Origin: Flavobacterium magnum
GTDB lineage: Bacteria > Bacteroidota > Bacteroidia > Flavobacteriales > Flavobacteriaceae
Direction: 5' to 3'
DNA length: 64,000 nucleotides
NCBI RefSeq assembly: GCF_003055625.1
Contig: NZ_CP028811.1
Coordinates: forward strand, 1,240,001 to 1,304,000
Under the pieces are notes generated by a model. That model was not told the origin of the DNA, searched no databases, and was given only the letters and a program-made list of their open reading frames with translations. Shown here piece by piece: positions 8,133 to 18,380 of this stretch. The position numbers were made by a program, and so were the translations under genes. Numbering within the stretch: the first letter of the stretch is position 1; each line of letters opens with the position of its first letter.

Positions 8133-11100
8133 ATGTCATCAAACAAAAAATACTGGAAAAGTGTTGAAGAACTAAACGAAAATAGTTCTATTGTTGAGGC
8201 GTTAAGGAATAACGAGTTTGTCGAAGCCATCCCAACCGATGAGTTTCTTGGGGATAAGGAAGCGCTGTCTTCTTCGTCAACAACGCGTCGTGATTTCTTA
8301 AAGTACGTTGGATTTTCAACCGCAGCAGCATCTCTCGCCGCTTGTGAAGGTCCTGTAGTTAAATCAATTCCTTATGTAGTACAACCCGAGCAAATCATTC
8401 CGGGTGTTTCGAACTTCTACGCGACTTCGGTATTCGACGGATTTGATTTCGCCAACATCCTTGTAAAAACAAGAGAAGGCCGTCCGATTAAGATTGAAAA
8501 CAATACGATTGCGGGTGCGTCATTCTCTGCCAATGCCAGGGTGCATGCTTCTATTTTGTCGTTGTACGACAACATGCGTTTGAAGCAACCGAAGGTTAAC
8601 GGCAAAGATGCTTCATGGACAGAGGCTGATGCAGAAATAAGAAAAGGTCTGGCTGCTGCCAAGGCTAACGGTGGGCAGGTGGTATTGCTTACCGGAACTT
8701 TGGCGAGTCCTTCAACAGAGAAGCTGATTTCAGAATTTATTGCCCAAAATCCGAATGCAAAGCACGTAGTGTATGATGCGGTGTCATCATCCGCGGCGCT
8801 GGATGCTTATGAAATGGTTTACGGGGAGCGCGCTTTGGTTAATTACGATTTTTCAAAAGCAGACACCATTGTTTCAGTAGGTGCAGATTTTCTCGGAGAC
8901 TGGCAGGGTGGCGGTTATGATGCAGGTTATGCCAAAGGCAGGGTTCCCGCAAATAACCGCATGTCCAAGCATTTCCAGATGGAGTCCAATATGACTTTGT
9001 CAGGTGCTGCTGCAGATAATAGGATCCCGATGACGACTGCGCAACAAAAACATGCGTTGGCGCACATATATAATGTAATCGTTGGTGGCGGTGCTTCAGT
9101 TAACCTCGATGCAAAAGTAAAGGCCGGTGTTGAAAAAGCGGCACAACAGTTAAAATCATCCGGATCAAAAGGACTTTTGGTTTCCGGGATCCAGGATAAG
9201 AACGCACAATTGCTTGTCTTGGCAATCAACAACAGGCTGGCCAGCGAGGCGTTCCTGACTGCAGGGCTGAGACAAATCCGAAAAGGATCCAACGAAAAAG
9301 TGGCCCAACTCGTTAATGATGTCATTGGCGGGAAAGTTCAGGCGCTGATCATGAGTGGTATCAATCCTGTGTACTCTCTGCCGAATGGTAAGGCCTTTGG
9401 TGAAGCGATTAAGAAAATGCCGCTTTCCGTTGCATTCTCTTTGAGGGAAGACGAAACAGCGATGATGTCTAAAGTGGCCGTCGGTACTACGCATTATCTG
9501 GAATCATGGAACGATTTAAGTTTGCTGAAAGGGACATATGCCTTAACGCAGCCAACAATCCGCCCATTGTTCCCGCAGACAAAGCAATTTCAGGAAGCAT
9601 TGTTGGCTTGGACCGGAAAAACCGGTACGTTTTATGATTATGTTAAGGCCAATTCGGCTTCGTATATTGCGGGTTCTACATGGAATCAGGTATTGCACGA
9701 TGGTGTTTTCGGAACTCCGATGGCACAAATCGGCGGGTCGGCTGATGGGTCGGGTGCGGCTGCTGCACTTGCACAGGCTAAACACTCCGGGACTGAGTTG
9801 GTACTGTATACCAAAACAGGAATGGGCGATGGCCAGCAGGCACACAACCCATGGTTGCAGGAATTCCCTGATCCTATCACAAGGGTTTCATGGGACAATT
9901 ATGTAACTGTTTCAGCTAAGGATGCCAAAGAATGGAAGCTCGAGAATTACAATGTTGCCAATGGTGGACTTAACGGAAGTTATGTGACGCTCGAAGTAAA
10001 CGGTGTGAAACTTGAAAATGTCCCTGTAATTATACAGCCCGGACAGGCTATGGGAACAGTAGGTGTAGCACTGGGTTACGGAAAAACCGCTGCCCTGAAA
10101 GAAGAAATGCAAGTGGGCGTTAACGCTTACACACTCTATAATAACTTTAATGATGTCCAGTCGGTTAAGGTATCCAAGTCATCCGGCGTCCACGAATTTG
10201 CGTGTATCCAGCTGCACAAGACCTTAATGGGCCGCGGAGACATCATCAAAGAGACCACGTTGAAAATCTTTAGCTCCGAGGATGCTGAAAAATGGAATGA
10301 GCAACCTGTAGTGTCTTTGGATCACAAGGAAGTTCCTGCTACTTCGGTTGATTTATGGGAGCCTTTCGATCACTCTGTGGGCCATCACTTTAACCTTTCG
10401 ATTGACTTGAATGCCTGTACGGGATGCGGCGCCTGCGTTATCGCCTGCCACGCTGAGAATAACGTTCCGGTAGTAGGAAAGTCTGAGATGAGGAGAAGCC
10501 GCGATATGCACTGGTTGCGCATCGATAGGTATTATTCTTCAGAGGAGACTTTTGCCAAAGACGATATCAAGAAAGAGGAGTTTGACGGATTGTTTGGTGA
10601 AAAAGGTTCTTTGGGCGGTTTCGGAGAAATGGAAAATGCCTATGCTGAGAACCCTCAGGTCGCCTTCCAGCCGGTAATGTGCCAGCACTGTAACCATGCT
10701 CCTTGTGAAACGGTTTGTCCGGTAGCTGCCACTTCGCACTCGCGTCAGGGGCAAAACCATATGGCTTACAACCGTTGTGTTGGGACCAGATACTGCGCGA
10801 ACAACTGTCCGTATAAAGTGCGTCGTTTCAACTGGTTCTTATATGCGAACAATGATGAGTTCGATTACCATATGAATAACGATATGGGCCGCATGGTTCT
10901 GAATCCGGACGTAAATGTACGTTCGCGTGGGGTCATGGAGAAATGCTCTATGTGTATCCAGAAAACACAACTGACTATCCTTACGGCAAAACGCGAAGGA
11001 AGGGAAGTGAAAAAAGACGAATTCGAGACCGCCTGTTCGGCCGCCTGTTCATCAGGGGCAATGGTTTTCGGAGACGTAAACAATAAAGAAAGCAAGGTAG

Positions 11101-11195
11101 CCGAATTGGCACAGGATGACAGGATGTATCATTTGCTAGAGCACGTAGGGACAAAACCGAATGTGTTCTACCATGTTAAAGTCAGAAATACCTAA
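8133..11195 (+). CDS. actB: Alternative Complex III iron-sulfur/molybdopterin-like subunit ActB
   Basis: ActB combines a molybdopterin-oxidoreductase-like domain, which in this family carries no cofactor, with a ferredoxin-like domain holding Fe-S clusters. The 1020-residue protein has a twin-arginine motif (TTRRDFLKYVGFS) about 50 residues in, which is late for a Tat signal and typical of the TAT-variant-translocated type, followed by AAC. The C-terminal third contains CTGCGACVIAC, MCQHCNHAPCETVCP, CVGTRYCANNCP and CSMC...CSAACSSGA, enough cysteines for three to four clusters. It lies between actA and actC (NrfD-like quinol-binding subunit), as in characterised ACIII operons. Confidence 0.95.
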   Translation: MSSNKKYWKSVEELNENSSIVEALRNNEFVEAIPTDEFLGDKEALSSSSTTRRDFLKYVGFSTAAASLAACEGPVVKSIPYVVQPEQIIPGVSNFYATSVFDGFDFANILVKTREGRPIKIENNTIAGASFSANARVHASILSLYDNMRLKQPKVNGKDASWTEADAEIRKGLAAAKANGGQVVLLTGTLASPSTEKLISEFIAQNPNAKHVVYDAVSSSAALDAYEMVYGERALVNYDFSKADTIVSVGADFLGDWQGGGYDAGYAKGRVPANNRMSKHFQMESNMTLSGAAADNRIPMTTAQQKHALAHIYNVIVGGGASVNLDAKVKAGVEKAAQQLKSSGSKGLLVSGIQDKNAQLLVLAINNRLASEAFLTAGLRQIRKGSNEKVAQLVNDVIGGKVQALIMSGINPVYSLPNGKAFGEAIKKMPLSVAFSLREDETAMMSKVAVGTTHYLESWNDLSLLKGTYALTQPTIRPLFPQTKQFQEALLAWTGKTGTFYDYVKANSASYIAGSTWNQVLHDGVFGTPMAQIGGSADGSGAAAALAQAKHSGTELVLYTKTGMGDGQQAHNPWLQEFPDPITRVSWDNYVTVSAKDAKEWKLENYNVANGGLNGSYVTLEVNGVKLENVPVIIQPGQAMGTVGVALGYGKTAALKEEMQVGVNAYTLYNNFNDVQSVKVSKSSGVHEFACIQLHKTLMGRGDIIKETTLKIFSSEDAEKWNEQPVVSLDHKEVPATSVDLWEPFDHSVGHHFNLSIDLNACTGCGACVIACHAENNVPVVGKSEMRRSRDMHWLRIDRYYSSEETFAKDDIKKEEFDGLFGEKGSLGGFGEMENAYAENPQVAFQPVMCQHCNHAPCETVCPVAATSHSRQGQNHMAYNRCVGTRYCANNCPYKVRRFNWFLYANNDEFDYHMNNDMGRMVLNPDVNVRSRGVMEKCSMCIQKTQLTILTAKREGREVKKDEFETACSAACSSGAMVFGDVNNKESKVAELAQDDRMYHLLEHVGTKPNVFYHVKVRNT

Positions 11196-11229
11196 CTAGA
11201 ATAATTAATCAGAAACAATATAAAGGATT

Positions 11230-12633
11230 ATGTCGTCTCACTACGAAGCACCCATTAGGAAACCTTTAGTCATAGGTGATAAAACTTATCACGATGTAAC
11301 AGTTGATGTCGCTGCGCCGGTTGAAGGTAAGGCAAATAAACAATGGTGGGTGGTTTTTTCCATCGCATTGGCCGCTTTCCTTTGGGGAATAGGCTGCATC
11401 ACTTACACCATCTCGACAGGTATCGGGGTTTGGGGATTAAACAGAACGGTCAACTGGGCTTGGGATATTACCAACTTCGTTTGGTGGGTAGGTATCGGGC
11501 ACGCAGGAACGCTGATCTCTGCCGTACTGTTGCTGTTCCGCCAGAAATGGAGAATGGCCATCAACCGTTCTGCGGAAGCCATGACCATCTTCTCGGTAGT
11601 TCAGGCCGGTTTGTTCCCAATCATCCACATGGGACGTCCATGGTTGGCATACTGGGTACTTCCGATCCCAAACCAGTTCGGATCACTTTGGGTGAACTTC
11701 AACTCGCCGCTGCTTTGGGACGTATTTGCAATCTCCACGTATCTATCTGTATCATTGGTATTCTGGTGGACAGGTTTGTTACCGGATTTCGCAATGATCA
11801 GGGACAGGGCGGTAACGCCGTTTACAAAAAAGATTTATTCTATCATCAGTTTCGGATGGAGCGGTCGTGCAAAGGACTGGCAGCGTTTTGAGGAAGTTTC
11901 GCTGGTACTTGCCGGTTTGGCAACGCCACTTGTACTTTCGGTGCACACCATCGTATCCTTTGACTTTGCTACGTCAGTAATTCCCGGATGGCATACCACT
12001 ATTTTCCCTCCATATTTCGTTGCCGGGGCGGTATTCTCTGGTTTTGCGATGGTAAACACGCTTCTTATCATCATGAGGAAAGTGTCTCATCTTGAAGCCT
12101 ACATCACCATCCAGCATATCGAACTGATGAACATCATCATTATGATTACGGGATCTATCGTAGGTGTCGCTTACATCACTGAGCTCTTCGTTGCCTGGTA
12201 TTCAGGAGTAGAATACGAACAGTACGCGTTCCTTAACCGTGCGACCGGACCTTACTGGTGGGCATACTGGTCGATGATGACCTGCAACGTATTCTCCCCA
12301 CAGTTCATGTGGTTCAAGAAGCTGCGTACGAGCATCATGTTTTCGTTCATCATTTCCATCGTAGTAAATATCGGGATGTGGTTTGAAAGGTTTGTGATCA
12401 TCGTGACGTCACTGCACAGGGACTACCTGCCATCTTCATGGACGATGTTCCAGCCTACATTCGTCGACATCGGAATATTCATAGGAACCATCGGATTCTT
12501 CTTCGTGTTGTTCCTGTTGTATGCAAGGGCGTTCCCTGTAATCGCACAGGCGGAGGTGAAGACAATCCTGAAATCATCGGGAGACAATTATAAAAGATTA
12601 AGAGAAGCAAATAAAGATTCACACCATGAGTAG
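11230..12633 (+). CDS. actC: Alternative Complex III NrfD-like membrane subunit ActC
   Basis: ActC is a polytopic NrfD/PsrC-type membrane protein that forms the quinol-binding core of ACIII together with ActF. The 467-residue product shows about ten hydrophobic segments, beginning near residue 42 (WVVFSIALAAFLWGIG). The NITNFVWWVGIGHAGTLISA-type segment and the GRPWLAYW motif are typical of the NrfD fold. Its last 8 bases overlap actD, indicating translational coupling. The start MSSHYEAPIRKPLV matches the ActC style of a short cytoplasmic tail before helix 1. Confidence 0.95.
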   Translation: MSSHYEAPIRKPLVIGDKTYHDVTVDVAAPVEGKANKQWWVVFSIALAAFLWGIGCITYTISTGIGVWGLNRTVNWAWDITNFVWWVGIGHAGTLISAVLLLFRQKWRMAINRSAEAMTIFSVVQAGLFPIIHMGRPWLAYWVLPIPNQFGSLWVNFNSPLLWDVFAISTYLSVSLVFWWTGLLPDFAMIRDRAVTPFTKKIYSIISFGWSGRAKDWQRFEEVSLVLAGLATPLVLSVHTIVSFDFATSVIPGWHTTIFPPYFVAGAVFSGFAMVNTLLIIMRKVSHLEAYITIQHIELMNIIIMITGSIVGVAYITELFVAWYSGVEYEQYAFLNRATGPYWWAYWSMMTCNVFSPQFMWFKKLRTSIMFSFIISIVVNIGMWFERFVIIVTSLHRDYLPSSWTMFQPTFVDIGIFIGTIGFFFVLFLLYARAFPVIAQAEVKTILKSSGDNYKRLREANKDSHHE

Positions 12634-13153
12634 TAATAAAGTTATTTACGCTATTTACAATGATGATGACGTGCTGATGGATGCCGTAAAGAAAACGCGC
12701 GCAGCCCACCATCACATTGAAGAAGTTTTCACGCCGTTTCCTGTGCACGGATTGGACAAGGCAATGGGGCTTGCGCCCACAAGGCTGGCCATTTGCGCGT
12801 TCATTTACGGTTTGTGCGGACTCTCATTCGCTACCTGGATGATGAATAATATAATGATTTCAGACTGGCCTCAGGATATCGGAGGTAAGCCGAGCTTCAG
12901 CTACATACAGAACATGCCGGCTTTTGTGCCTGTGATGTTCGAGATGACCGTATTTTTCGCAGCCCACCTTATGGTAATCACTTTCTATATGAGAAGCAGG
13001 CTGTGGCCGTTCAAGCAGGCTGAGAACCCGGATGTAAGGACAACAGATGACCATTTCCTGATGGAAGTTTCCGTAAAAGGAAATGAAGACGATATGGTTG
13101 CTTTCTTCCAGAATACCGGAGCAGTCGAAGTTAAAGTAATTGAGAAACATTAA
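12626..13153 (+). CDS. actD: Alternative Complex III subunit ActD (DUF3341)
   Basis: ActD is a small membrane subunit of ACIII. The 175-residue protein has the DUF3341 layout: a cytoplasmic N-terminal alpha/beta domain (IYAIYNDDDVLMDAVKK), the motif VFTPFPVHGLDKAMGL, two membrane helices (about 54-75 and 100-125), and a short cytoplasmic C-terminus. The gene overlaps actC by 8 bases and precedes actE by 8 bases, so the block is clearly co-translated. No catalytic role is known for this subunit. Confidence 0.93.
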   Translation: MSSNKVIYAIYNDDDVLMDAVKKTRAAHHHIEEVFTPFPVHGLDKAMGLAPTRLAICAFIYGLCGLSFATWMMNNIMISDWPQDIGGKPSFSYIQNMPAFVPVMFEMTVFFAAHLMVITFYMRSRLWPFKQAENPDVRTTDDHFLMEVSVKGNEDDMVAFFQNTGAVEVKVIEKH

Positions 13154-13161
13154 TCACAGAT

Positions 13162-13707
13162 ATGAAAACGGTAAACAAATTAGTGTTTTTATTAGCATTG
13201 TCAGCCATTGCGGTTTCCTGTCATAATAAGGAAAATCCGAATTACCAATACATGCCGAATATGTACCAGTCCGTGGGTTATGAAACCTATTCAGAGTCCA
13301 AAGCCTTCCGCAATGGCAAAGAAGGGCAACTGCCACCGGACGGCACGATCAAGAGAGGCTATGTCCCTTATGAGTATCCGAATACCACCGATGGCTACAA
13401 CGCCGCGAAGGCCAACCTGAAATCCCCTTTGGATTCAACAGCCGTCGACATGGACAAAGCCGGGCAGCTTTTCAACATTTACTGTGCGATTTGCCACGGT
13501 GAAAAAGGTGATGGGAAAGGCAATCTTTCCAAACGGGAGAAGTTTCTTGGTGTCCCAAGTTATAAAGACAGGGTAATCACTGAAGGCAGTGTTTTCCATG
13601 TGGAAACTTTCGGACTGAACTCAATGGGATCTTATGCCAACCAGCTTGATACACACGAACGCTGGATGGTTGCTGCTTATGTAATGAAGCTGAAAAGCGA
13701 ACTTTAA
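13162..13707 (+). CDS. actE: Alternative Complex III monoheme cytochrome c ActE
   Basis: ActE is the monoheme cytochrome c of ACIII. The 181-residue protein begins with a lipoprotein signal ending in a lipobox (IAVSC, Cys near residue 20), so the mature protein is probably a lipid-anchored periplasmic cytochrome. The single heme motif is CAICH near residue 112, and a distal Met candidate lies in FGLNSMGSY. It is co-transcribed with actD and actF. Confidence 0.93.
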   Translation: MKTVNKLVFLLALSAIAVSCHNKENPNYQYMPNMYQSVGYETYSESKAFRNGKEGQLPPDGTIKRGYVPYEYPNTTDGYNAAKANLKSPLDSTAVDMDKAGQLFNIYCAICHGEKGDGKGNLSKREKFLGVPSYKDRVITEGSVFHVETFGLNSMGSYANQLDTHERWMVAAYVMKLKSEL

Positions 13708-13735
13708 AATTGTATAACACACTGATTTACTAGAT

Positions 13736-15283
13736 ATGTACACATTTTCAAGCAAGTTAAAAACACTTTCGATAGTCCTGATGATTCTTGGAATCCTCGG
13801 AATAGGATACGGTTTTTTAAGTGCACCAAAAAATACGGCTGACGTCGAGAAAATCCTGAAAGAGGAAGAAGCGCACCATGGAGGCGGTCACCACGAGGCA
13901 GCGGCTGCTCCGGCACATGAAATGCCAAAGGTGCTTCCGGCTGAAGAAGGTCATGCTGAAGAAGCCCATCATGAAGCTGCGGCCCCTGCGGTTGCTGTAA
14001 CGAGTGCTGATAGTACATCGGTGAAATTGTTGGATACCATCGCCGTAGATTCGGCGAAAGTGGCTGTAGCGCCAGTAACGGACGAAGGGCATCACGCCGA
14101 GACGAAAGCTGGGCATGTTGAAGAACATCACCTGACTGCGGCTGAAGAGAAGGCACACCACGAAGAGCATGTGAATCACGTGTTTCACCAATTGCAGAAC
14201 AAGCCTTGGTCTGCGTTATATGTTGCCTGTATTTTTGTAATGCTGATTTCTTTGGGTGCTTTGGCATTCTACGCGATTCAACAAGTTGCCCAGGCGGGCT
14301 GGTCACCGGTACTTTTCCGTGTGATGCAGGGAATCACGGCCTATCTTCCGGTTGGATCTGTTATATTTTTCATATTGCTGGTTTTGGCCGGATTGCACTA
14401 CAATCATTTATTCGTTTGGATGGCGGACGGCATCACTGAAAAAGGACACGAGAATTACGACAAGCTGGTTGCGGCCAAATCAGGCTACCTGAACTTTCCA
14501 TTCTGGATTATCCGCGCCGCTGTATTCCTGATCGGTTGGAATTTATACCGTTATTTCTCCAGAAGGAACTGTCTGGCACAGGACGAAGCTTCAGATAATT
14601 CGTTCTACAAAAAGAATTTTAAGATGTCGGCGACGTTTCTTGTTTTCTTCATCGTGACCGAGTCGATTATGTCCTGGGATTGGATCATGTCGGTTGACCC
14701 GCACTGGTTCAGTACATTATTCGGCTGGTATGTGTTCGCCAGTTTCTTTGTAAGCGGTATCACGACTATCGCTATGGTTACACTGTACCTGAAGTCAAAA
14801 GGGTATCTGGAACACGTGAACAACAGCCACATCCATGACCTAGCAAAATTCATGTTTGGTATCAGTGTGTTCTGGACTTATTTATGGTTCTCACAATTCA
14901 TGCTGATCTGGTACGCGGACATTCCGGAAGAGGTTACCTATTTCTGGACGAGGATCGAACTGTACAACCTGCCTTTCTTCGGCGCTGTTGTGATGAACTT
15001 CGTTTTCCCGATCCTTATCCTGATCAACTCAGATTTCAAGCGACTCACCTGGGTGGTTGTAATGGCTGGTATCGTAATCCTGTTCGGTCACTATGTGGAT
15101 TTCTTCAACATGATTATGCCGGGAACAGTAGGAGATCGCTGGTTTATAGGTATTCCTGAAATCGGATCATTGTGTTTCTTCATCGGATTATTCCTTTTGG
15201 TAGTATTTACCGCGCTGACCAAAGCACCGTTATTACCGAAACGCAATCCTTTCATTGAAGAAAGCAAACATTTTCATTATTAA
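13736..15283 (+). CDS. actF: Alternative Complex III membrane subunit ActF
   Basis: ActF is the second large membrane subunit of ACIII, related to ActC. The 515-residue protein begins with one hydrophobic segment (about 13-30), then a long hydrophilic linker (about 40-160) rich in His, Ala and Glu with some 18 histidines, then about nine further membrane helices. The linker is much more polar and repetitive than the rest; it could bind metal ions or be a flexible spacer, and neither is shown. It lies 28 bases after actE and 18 bases before coxB. Confidence 0.92.
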   Translation: MYTFSSKLKTLSIVLMILGILGIGYGFLSAPKNTADVEKILKEEEAHHGGGHHEAAAAPAHEMPKVLPAEEGHAEEAHHEAAAPAVAVTSADSTSVKLLDTIAVDSAKVAVAPVTDEGHHAETKAGHVEEHHLTAAEEKAHHEEHVNHVFHQLQNKPWSALYVACIFVMLISLGALAFYAIQQVAQAGWSPVLFRVMQGITAYLPVGSVIFFILLVLAGLHYNHLFVWMADGITEKGHENYDKLVAAKSGYLNFPFWIIRAAVFLIGWNLYRYFSRRNCLAQDEASDNSFYKKNFKMSATFLVFFIVTESIMSWDWIMSVDPHWFSTLFGWYVFASFFVSGITTIAMVTLYLKSKGYLEHVNNSHIHDLAKFMFGISVFWTYLWFSQFMLIWYADIPEEVTYFWTRIELYNLPFFGAVVMNFVFPILILINSDFKRLTWVVVMAGIVILFGHYVDFFNMIMPGTVGDRWFIGIPEIGSLCFFIGLFLLVVFTALTKAPLLPKRNPFIEESKHFHY

Positions 15284-15301
15284 TATTTAAAGCACAAACA
15301 G

Positions 15302-16465
15302 ATGACAAGTTGGTTGGTAATTATTGTTTTAGTTCTATTATCGATTGCCGTTTGGCAACTGACTAAAATATTTGATTTGACTCAGGTCGGAGGGCAGGCC
15401 AATAGAACCGAGGTTGCCGATGATAAGGATAACAACGTTCAGGGCTACTTAATGTTTGGCTTTTTGGCATTCATTTATATTTTTACGATTTACGGGTTGT
15501 TGAAATGGGGTCACTTTGTATTGAGTAATCCTGCTTCTGAGCACGGAAAGGAAATCGACAGGCTGATGAACATCACCTGGGTCCTAATTTTTATCGTCCA
15601 GGCGGTAACACAGGTTTTACTACACTATTTCGCTTTCAAATACAGGGGTAAAAAAGAACAGAAGGCGCTTTACTTTGCTGATAACAGCAGGCTTGAAGTC
15701 ATCTGGAGCGTTATTCCGGCCGTAGTACTTGCGGGTCTTATTTTATACGGTTTGTACGCTTGGACAAATATCATGTTCGTGAATGAAAAAACCGAAAAGG
15801 TTATGGTTGTCGAAGTGTATGCCAAGCAATTCCAGTGGGAAGCGAGGTATTCAGGTACGGATAATGTACTCGGTAAGGCGAATGTAAGGTATATTGAAGG
15901 CGTAAATACTTTGGGTGTCGACATGAGCGACCCGAACGCGCAGGATGATAAGACGGCCACTGAACTGCACTTGCCTAAAGGTGTAAAGGTGTTGTTTAAA
16001 TTCCGTTCCCAGGATGTATTGCACTCAGCTTATTTCCCACACTTCCGCGCGCAGATGAACTGCGTTCCGGGGATGGTAACGCAATTTGCATTCACTCCTA
16101 CTATTACCACACAAGAGATGCGTGCTAATGAAGACATGATTAAGAAGGTGGAAAACATCAACAGGATCAGGTCAGAGAAAAGTAAGAAATTGGTGGCTGA
16201 AGGTAAAACGGCTTTAGACCCTTACGTATTTGATTACTTACTGCTGTGTAATAAAATCTGCGGTCCTTCGCACTACAACATGCAAATGAAGGTCGTCATC
16301 GACGAACCACAGGATTTTAAGAAGTGGATAGATGGGCAAAAAACTTTGGCCCAGGCGGTAAAAGAGGACAAGGCTTCAAAAGAAGCACCGGCCCAGGAAG
16401 CGCCAACGGCCACTCCGGCCGCTGCAGATTCTACAAAGACCATGGCGCAATTGATTAAAAAATAG
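15302..16465 (+). CDS. coxB: Cytochrome c oxidase subunit II
   Basis: Subunit II carries the CuA site that takes electrons from cytochrome c. The 387-residue product has an N-terminal hydrophobic segment, two further helices (about 50-70 and 130-155), and a cupredoxin domain. The CuA ligands are visible: His in DVLHSAYFPHF and the motif CNKICGPSHYNM (CxxxCxxxHxxM). There is no CxxCH, so no fused cytochrome c domain; electrons must come from ActA or ActE. The C-terminal 40 residues are an Ala/Pro/Lys-rich tail. It is followed by coxA 27 bases later. Confidence 0.96.
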   Translation: MTSWLVIIVLVLLSIAVWQLTKIFDLTQVGGQANRTEVADDKDNNVQGYLMFGFLAFIYIFTIYGLLKWGHFVLSNPASEHGKEIDRLMNITWVLIFIVQAVTQVLLHYFAFKYRGKKEQKALYFADNSRLEVIWSVIPAVVLAGLILYGLYAWTNIMFVNEKTEKVMVVEVYAKQFQWEARYSGTDNVLGKANVRYIEGVNTLGVDMSDPNAQDDKTATELHLPKGVKVLFKFRSQDVLHSAYFPHFRAQMNCVPGMVTQFAFTPTITTQEMRANEDMIKKVENINRIRSEKSKKLVAEGKTALDPYVFDYLLLCNKICGPSHYNMQMKVVIDEPQDFKKWIDGQKTLAQAVKEDKASKEAPAQEAPTATPAAADSTKTMAQLIKK

Positions 16466-16492
16466 TCTCTTAAAATAAAAATAAAAGTACAT

Positions 16493-18295
16493 ATGTCAGC
16501 AATAGCTCACGATCACGGACACGATAACCACGCTCATGAAGAGCACCACCATAAGGATACGTTTATTACCAAATATATCTTTAGCATTGATCATAAAATG
16601 ATCGCCAAGCAATACCTGCTTACCGGTATTGTGATGGGTGTTATCGGAGTGGGGATGTCAATGCTTTTCAGGATGCAGTTGGCGTGGCCAGAAGAATCAT
16701 TCAGGATTTTTAATTTTCTTTTGGGAGATAAGTTTGCTCCAAACGGAGTAATGCGCAACGATATCTACCTGGCGCTCGTAACCATACACGGTACCATCAT
16801 GGTGTTCTTTGTACTGACTGCAGCGCTTAGTGGTACTTTCAGTAACCTATTGATTCCATTGCAGTGCGGCGCACGTGATATGGCTTCCGGTTTTATGAAT
16901 ATGATATCATACTGGCTGTTTTTCCTTTCGAGCGTTGTAATGATCTGTTCTTTGTTCGTGGAATCCGGGCCGGCATCTGCGGGATGGACCATTTATCCAC
17001 CCCTGAGCGCACTGCCACAGGCGATTCCGGGATCAGGAACGGGAATGACATTGTGGTTGGTTTCTATGGCCATTTTCATCGCATCCTCATTGATGGGTTC
17101 CCTGAACTATGTGGTCACTGTAATTAACCTCAGGACTAAAGGAATGAGCATGACAAGATTGCCGCTCACCATCTGGGCATTCTTCATCACCGCTGTTATC
17201 GGTATCGTATCATTCCCTGTGCTTTTGTCTGCGGCATTGCTGCTGATTATGGATAGAAGCTTCGGAACATCATTCTTCCTTTCTGATATTTACATCGCTG
17301 GAGAAGTGTTACACTATCAGGGCGGTTCTCCGGTATTGTTCGAGCACCTTTTCTGGTTCCTTGGTCACCCGGAAGTATATATCGTATTACTCCCTGCATT
17401 GGGGATCACTTCTGAGATTATAGCAACCAATTCGCGCAAGCCTATCTTCGGATACCGCGCGATGATCGCTTCCATCCTTGCCATTGCATTCTTGTCCACA
17501 ATCGTATGGGGTCACCACATGTTCCTTTCCGGAATGAACCCATTCCTTGGTTCCGTATTTACATTTACGACTTTATTGATCGCCATCCCATCTGCGGTTA
17601 AGGCATTCAACTATATTACGACGCTCTGGAAAGGAAACCTGCAGCTCAACCCTGCAATGCTTTTCTCTATCGGATTGGTGTCGACGTTCATTACCGGAGG
17701 TCTTACAGGAATCATCCTTGGTGACAGTACGCTGGACATCAACGTACACGATACGTATTTCGTTGTGGCCCACTTCCACCTTGTAATGGGTATCTCGGCG
17801 CTTTACGGAATGTTTGCGGGAATCTACCACTGGTATCCGAAAATGTTCAAGCGTATGCTGAATAAGAATTTAGGTTACATCCACTTCTGGGTGACCGCGG
17901 TTTGTGCGTATGGCGTTTTCTTCCCGATGCACTTCATCGGGATGGCCGGATTGCCAAGGCGTTATTATACCAATACAAACTTCCCGCTTTTCGATGACCT
18001 TCAGGACGTAAACGTGTTGATTACGACATTTGCACTTGTTGGAGGCGCATTTCAATTGGTGTTCCTTTTCAATTTCTTCTACAGTATTTTCTACGGTAAG
18101 AAGACAGTTCAGAATCCATGGAGGTCAAATACCCTGGAGTGGACAGCACCAATCGAACACCTTCACGGGAACTGGGACGGACCTATACCTGAAGTTCACA
18201 GGTGGCCGTATGACTACAGCAAGCCGGGACATGATGAAGACTTCATTCCTCAAACCGTGCCGATGATGCCCGGAGAAGAAGAACTTCACCATTAA
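16493..18295 (+). CDS. coxA: Cytochrome c oxidase subunit I
   Basis: This is the catalytic heme-copper subunit that reduces oxygen and pumps protons. The 600-residue protein has twelve expected membrane helices and the signature motifs WFLGHPEVYIVLLPALG (CuB histidine and cross-linked tyrosine region), GHHMFLSGMNP, and HDTYFVVAHFHLVMG (heme ligands). The first 20 residues are very His-rich, and the protein ends ELHH. Subunits III and IV are not adjacent; they are near 37-39 kb. The gene closes the act-cox operon before a strong terminator. Confidence 0.97.
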   Translation: MSAIAHDHGHDNHAHEEHHHKDTFITKYIFSIDHKMIAKQYLLTGIVMGVIGVGMSMLFRMQLAWPEESFRIFNFLLGDKFAPNGVMRNDIYLALVTIHGTIMVFFVLTAALSGTFSNLLIPLQCGARDMASGFMNMISYWLFFLSSVVMICSLFVESGPASAGWTIYPPLSALPQAIPGSGTGMTLWLVSMAIFIASSLMGSLNYVVTVINLRTKGMSMTRLPLTIWAFFITAVIGIVSFPVLLSAALLLIMDRSFGTSFFLSDIYIAGEVLHYQGGSPVLFEHLFWFLGHPEVYIVLLPALGITSEIIATNSRKPIFGYRAMIASILAIAFLSTIVWGHHMFLSGMNPFLGSVFTFTTLLIAIPSAVKAFNYITTLWKGNLQLNPAMLFSIGLVSTFITGGLTGIILGDSTLDINVHDTYFVVAHFHLVMGISALYGMFAGIYHWYPKMFKRMLNKNLGYIHFWVTAVCAYGVFFPMHFIGMAGLPRRYYTNTNFPLFDDLQDVNVLITTFALVGGAFQLVFLFNFFYSIFYGKKTVQNPWRSNTLEWTAPIEHLHGNWDGPIPEVHRWPYDYSKPGHDEDFIPQTVPMMPGEEELHH

Positions 18296-18305
18296 TACTG
18301 ATTAT

Positions 18306-18334
18306 AAAGCCTTCCCTAACGGAAGGCTTTTTTT
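18306..18334 (+). terminator. Intrinsic terminator after coxA
   Basis: A ten-pair stem, AAAGCCTTCC with GGAAGGCTTT around the loop ctaac, is followed by four more T. It ends the act-cox operon. Confidence 0.92.
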
Positions 18335-18380
18335 GTATTGCGGCTTTTTAATTTCTTATATTTATCCAAAATATGTTGTC

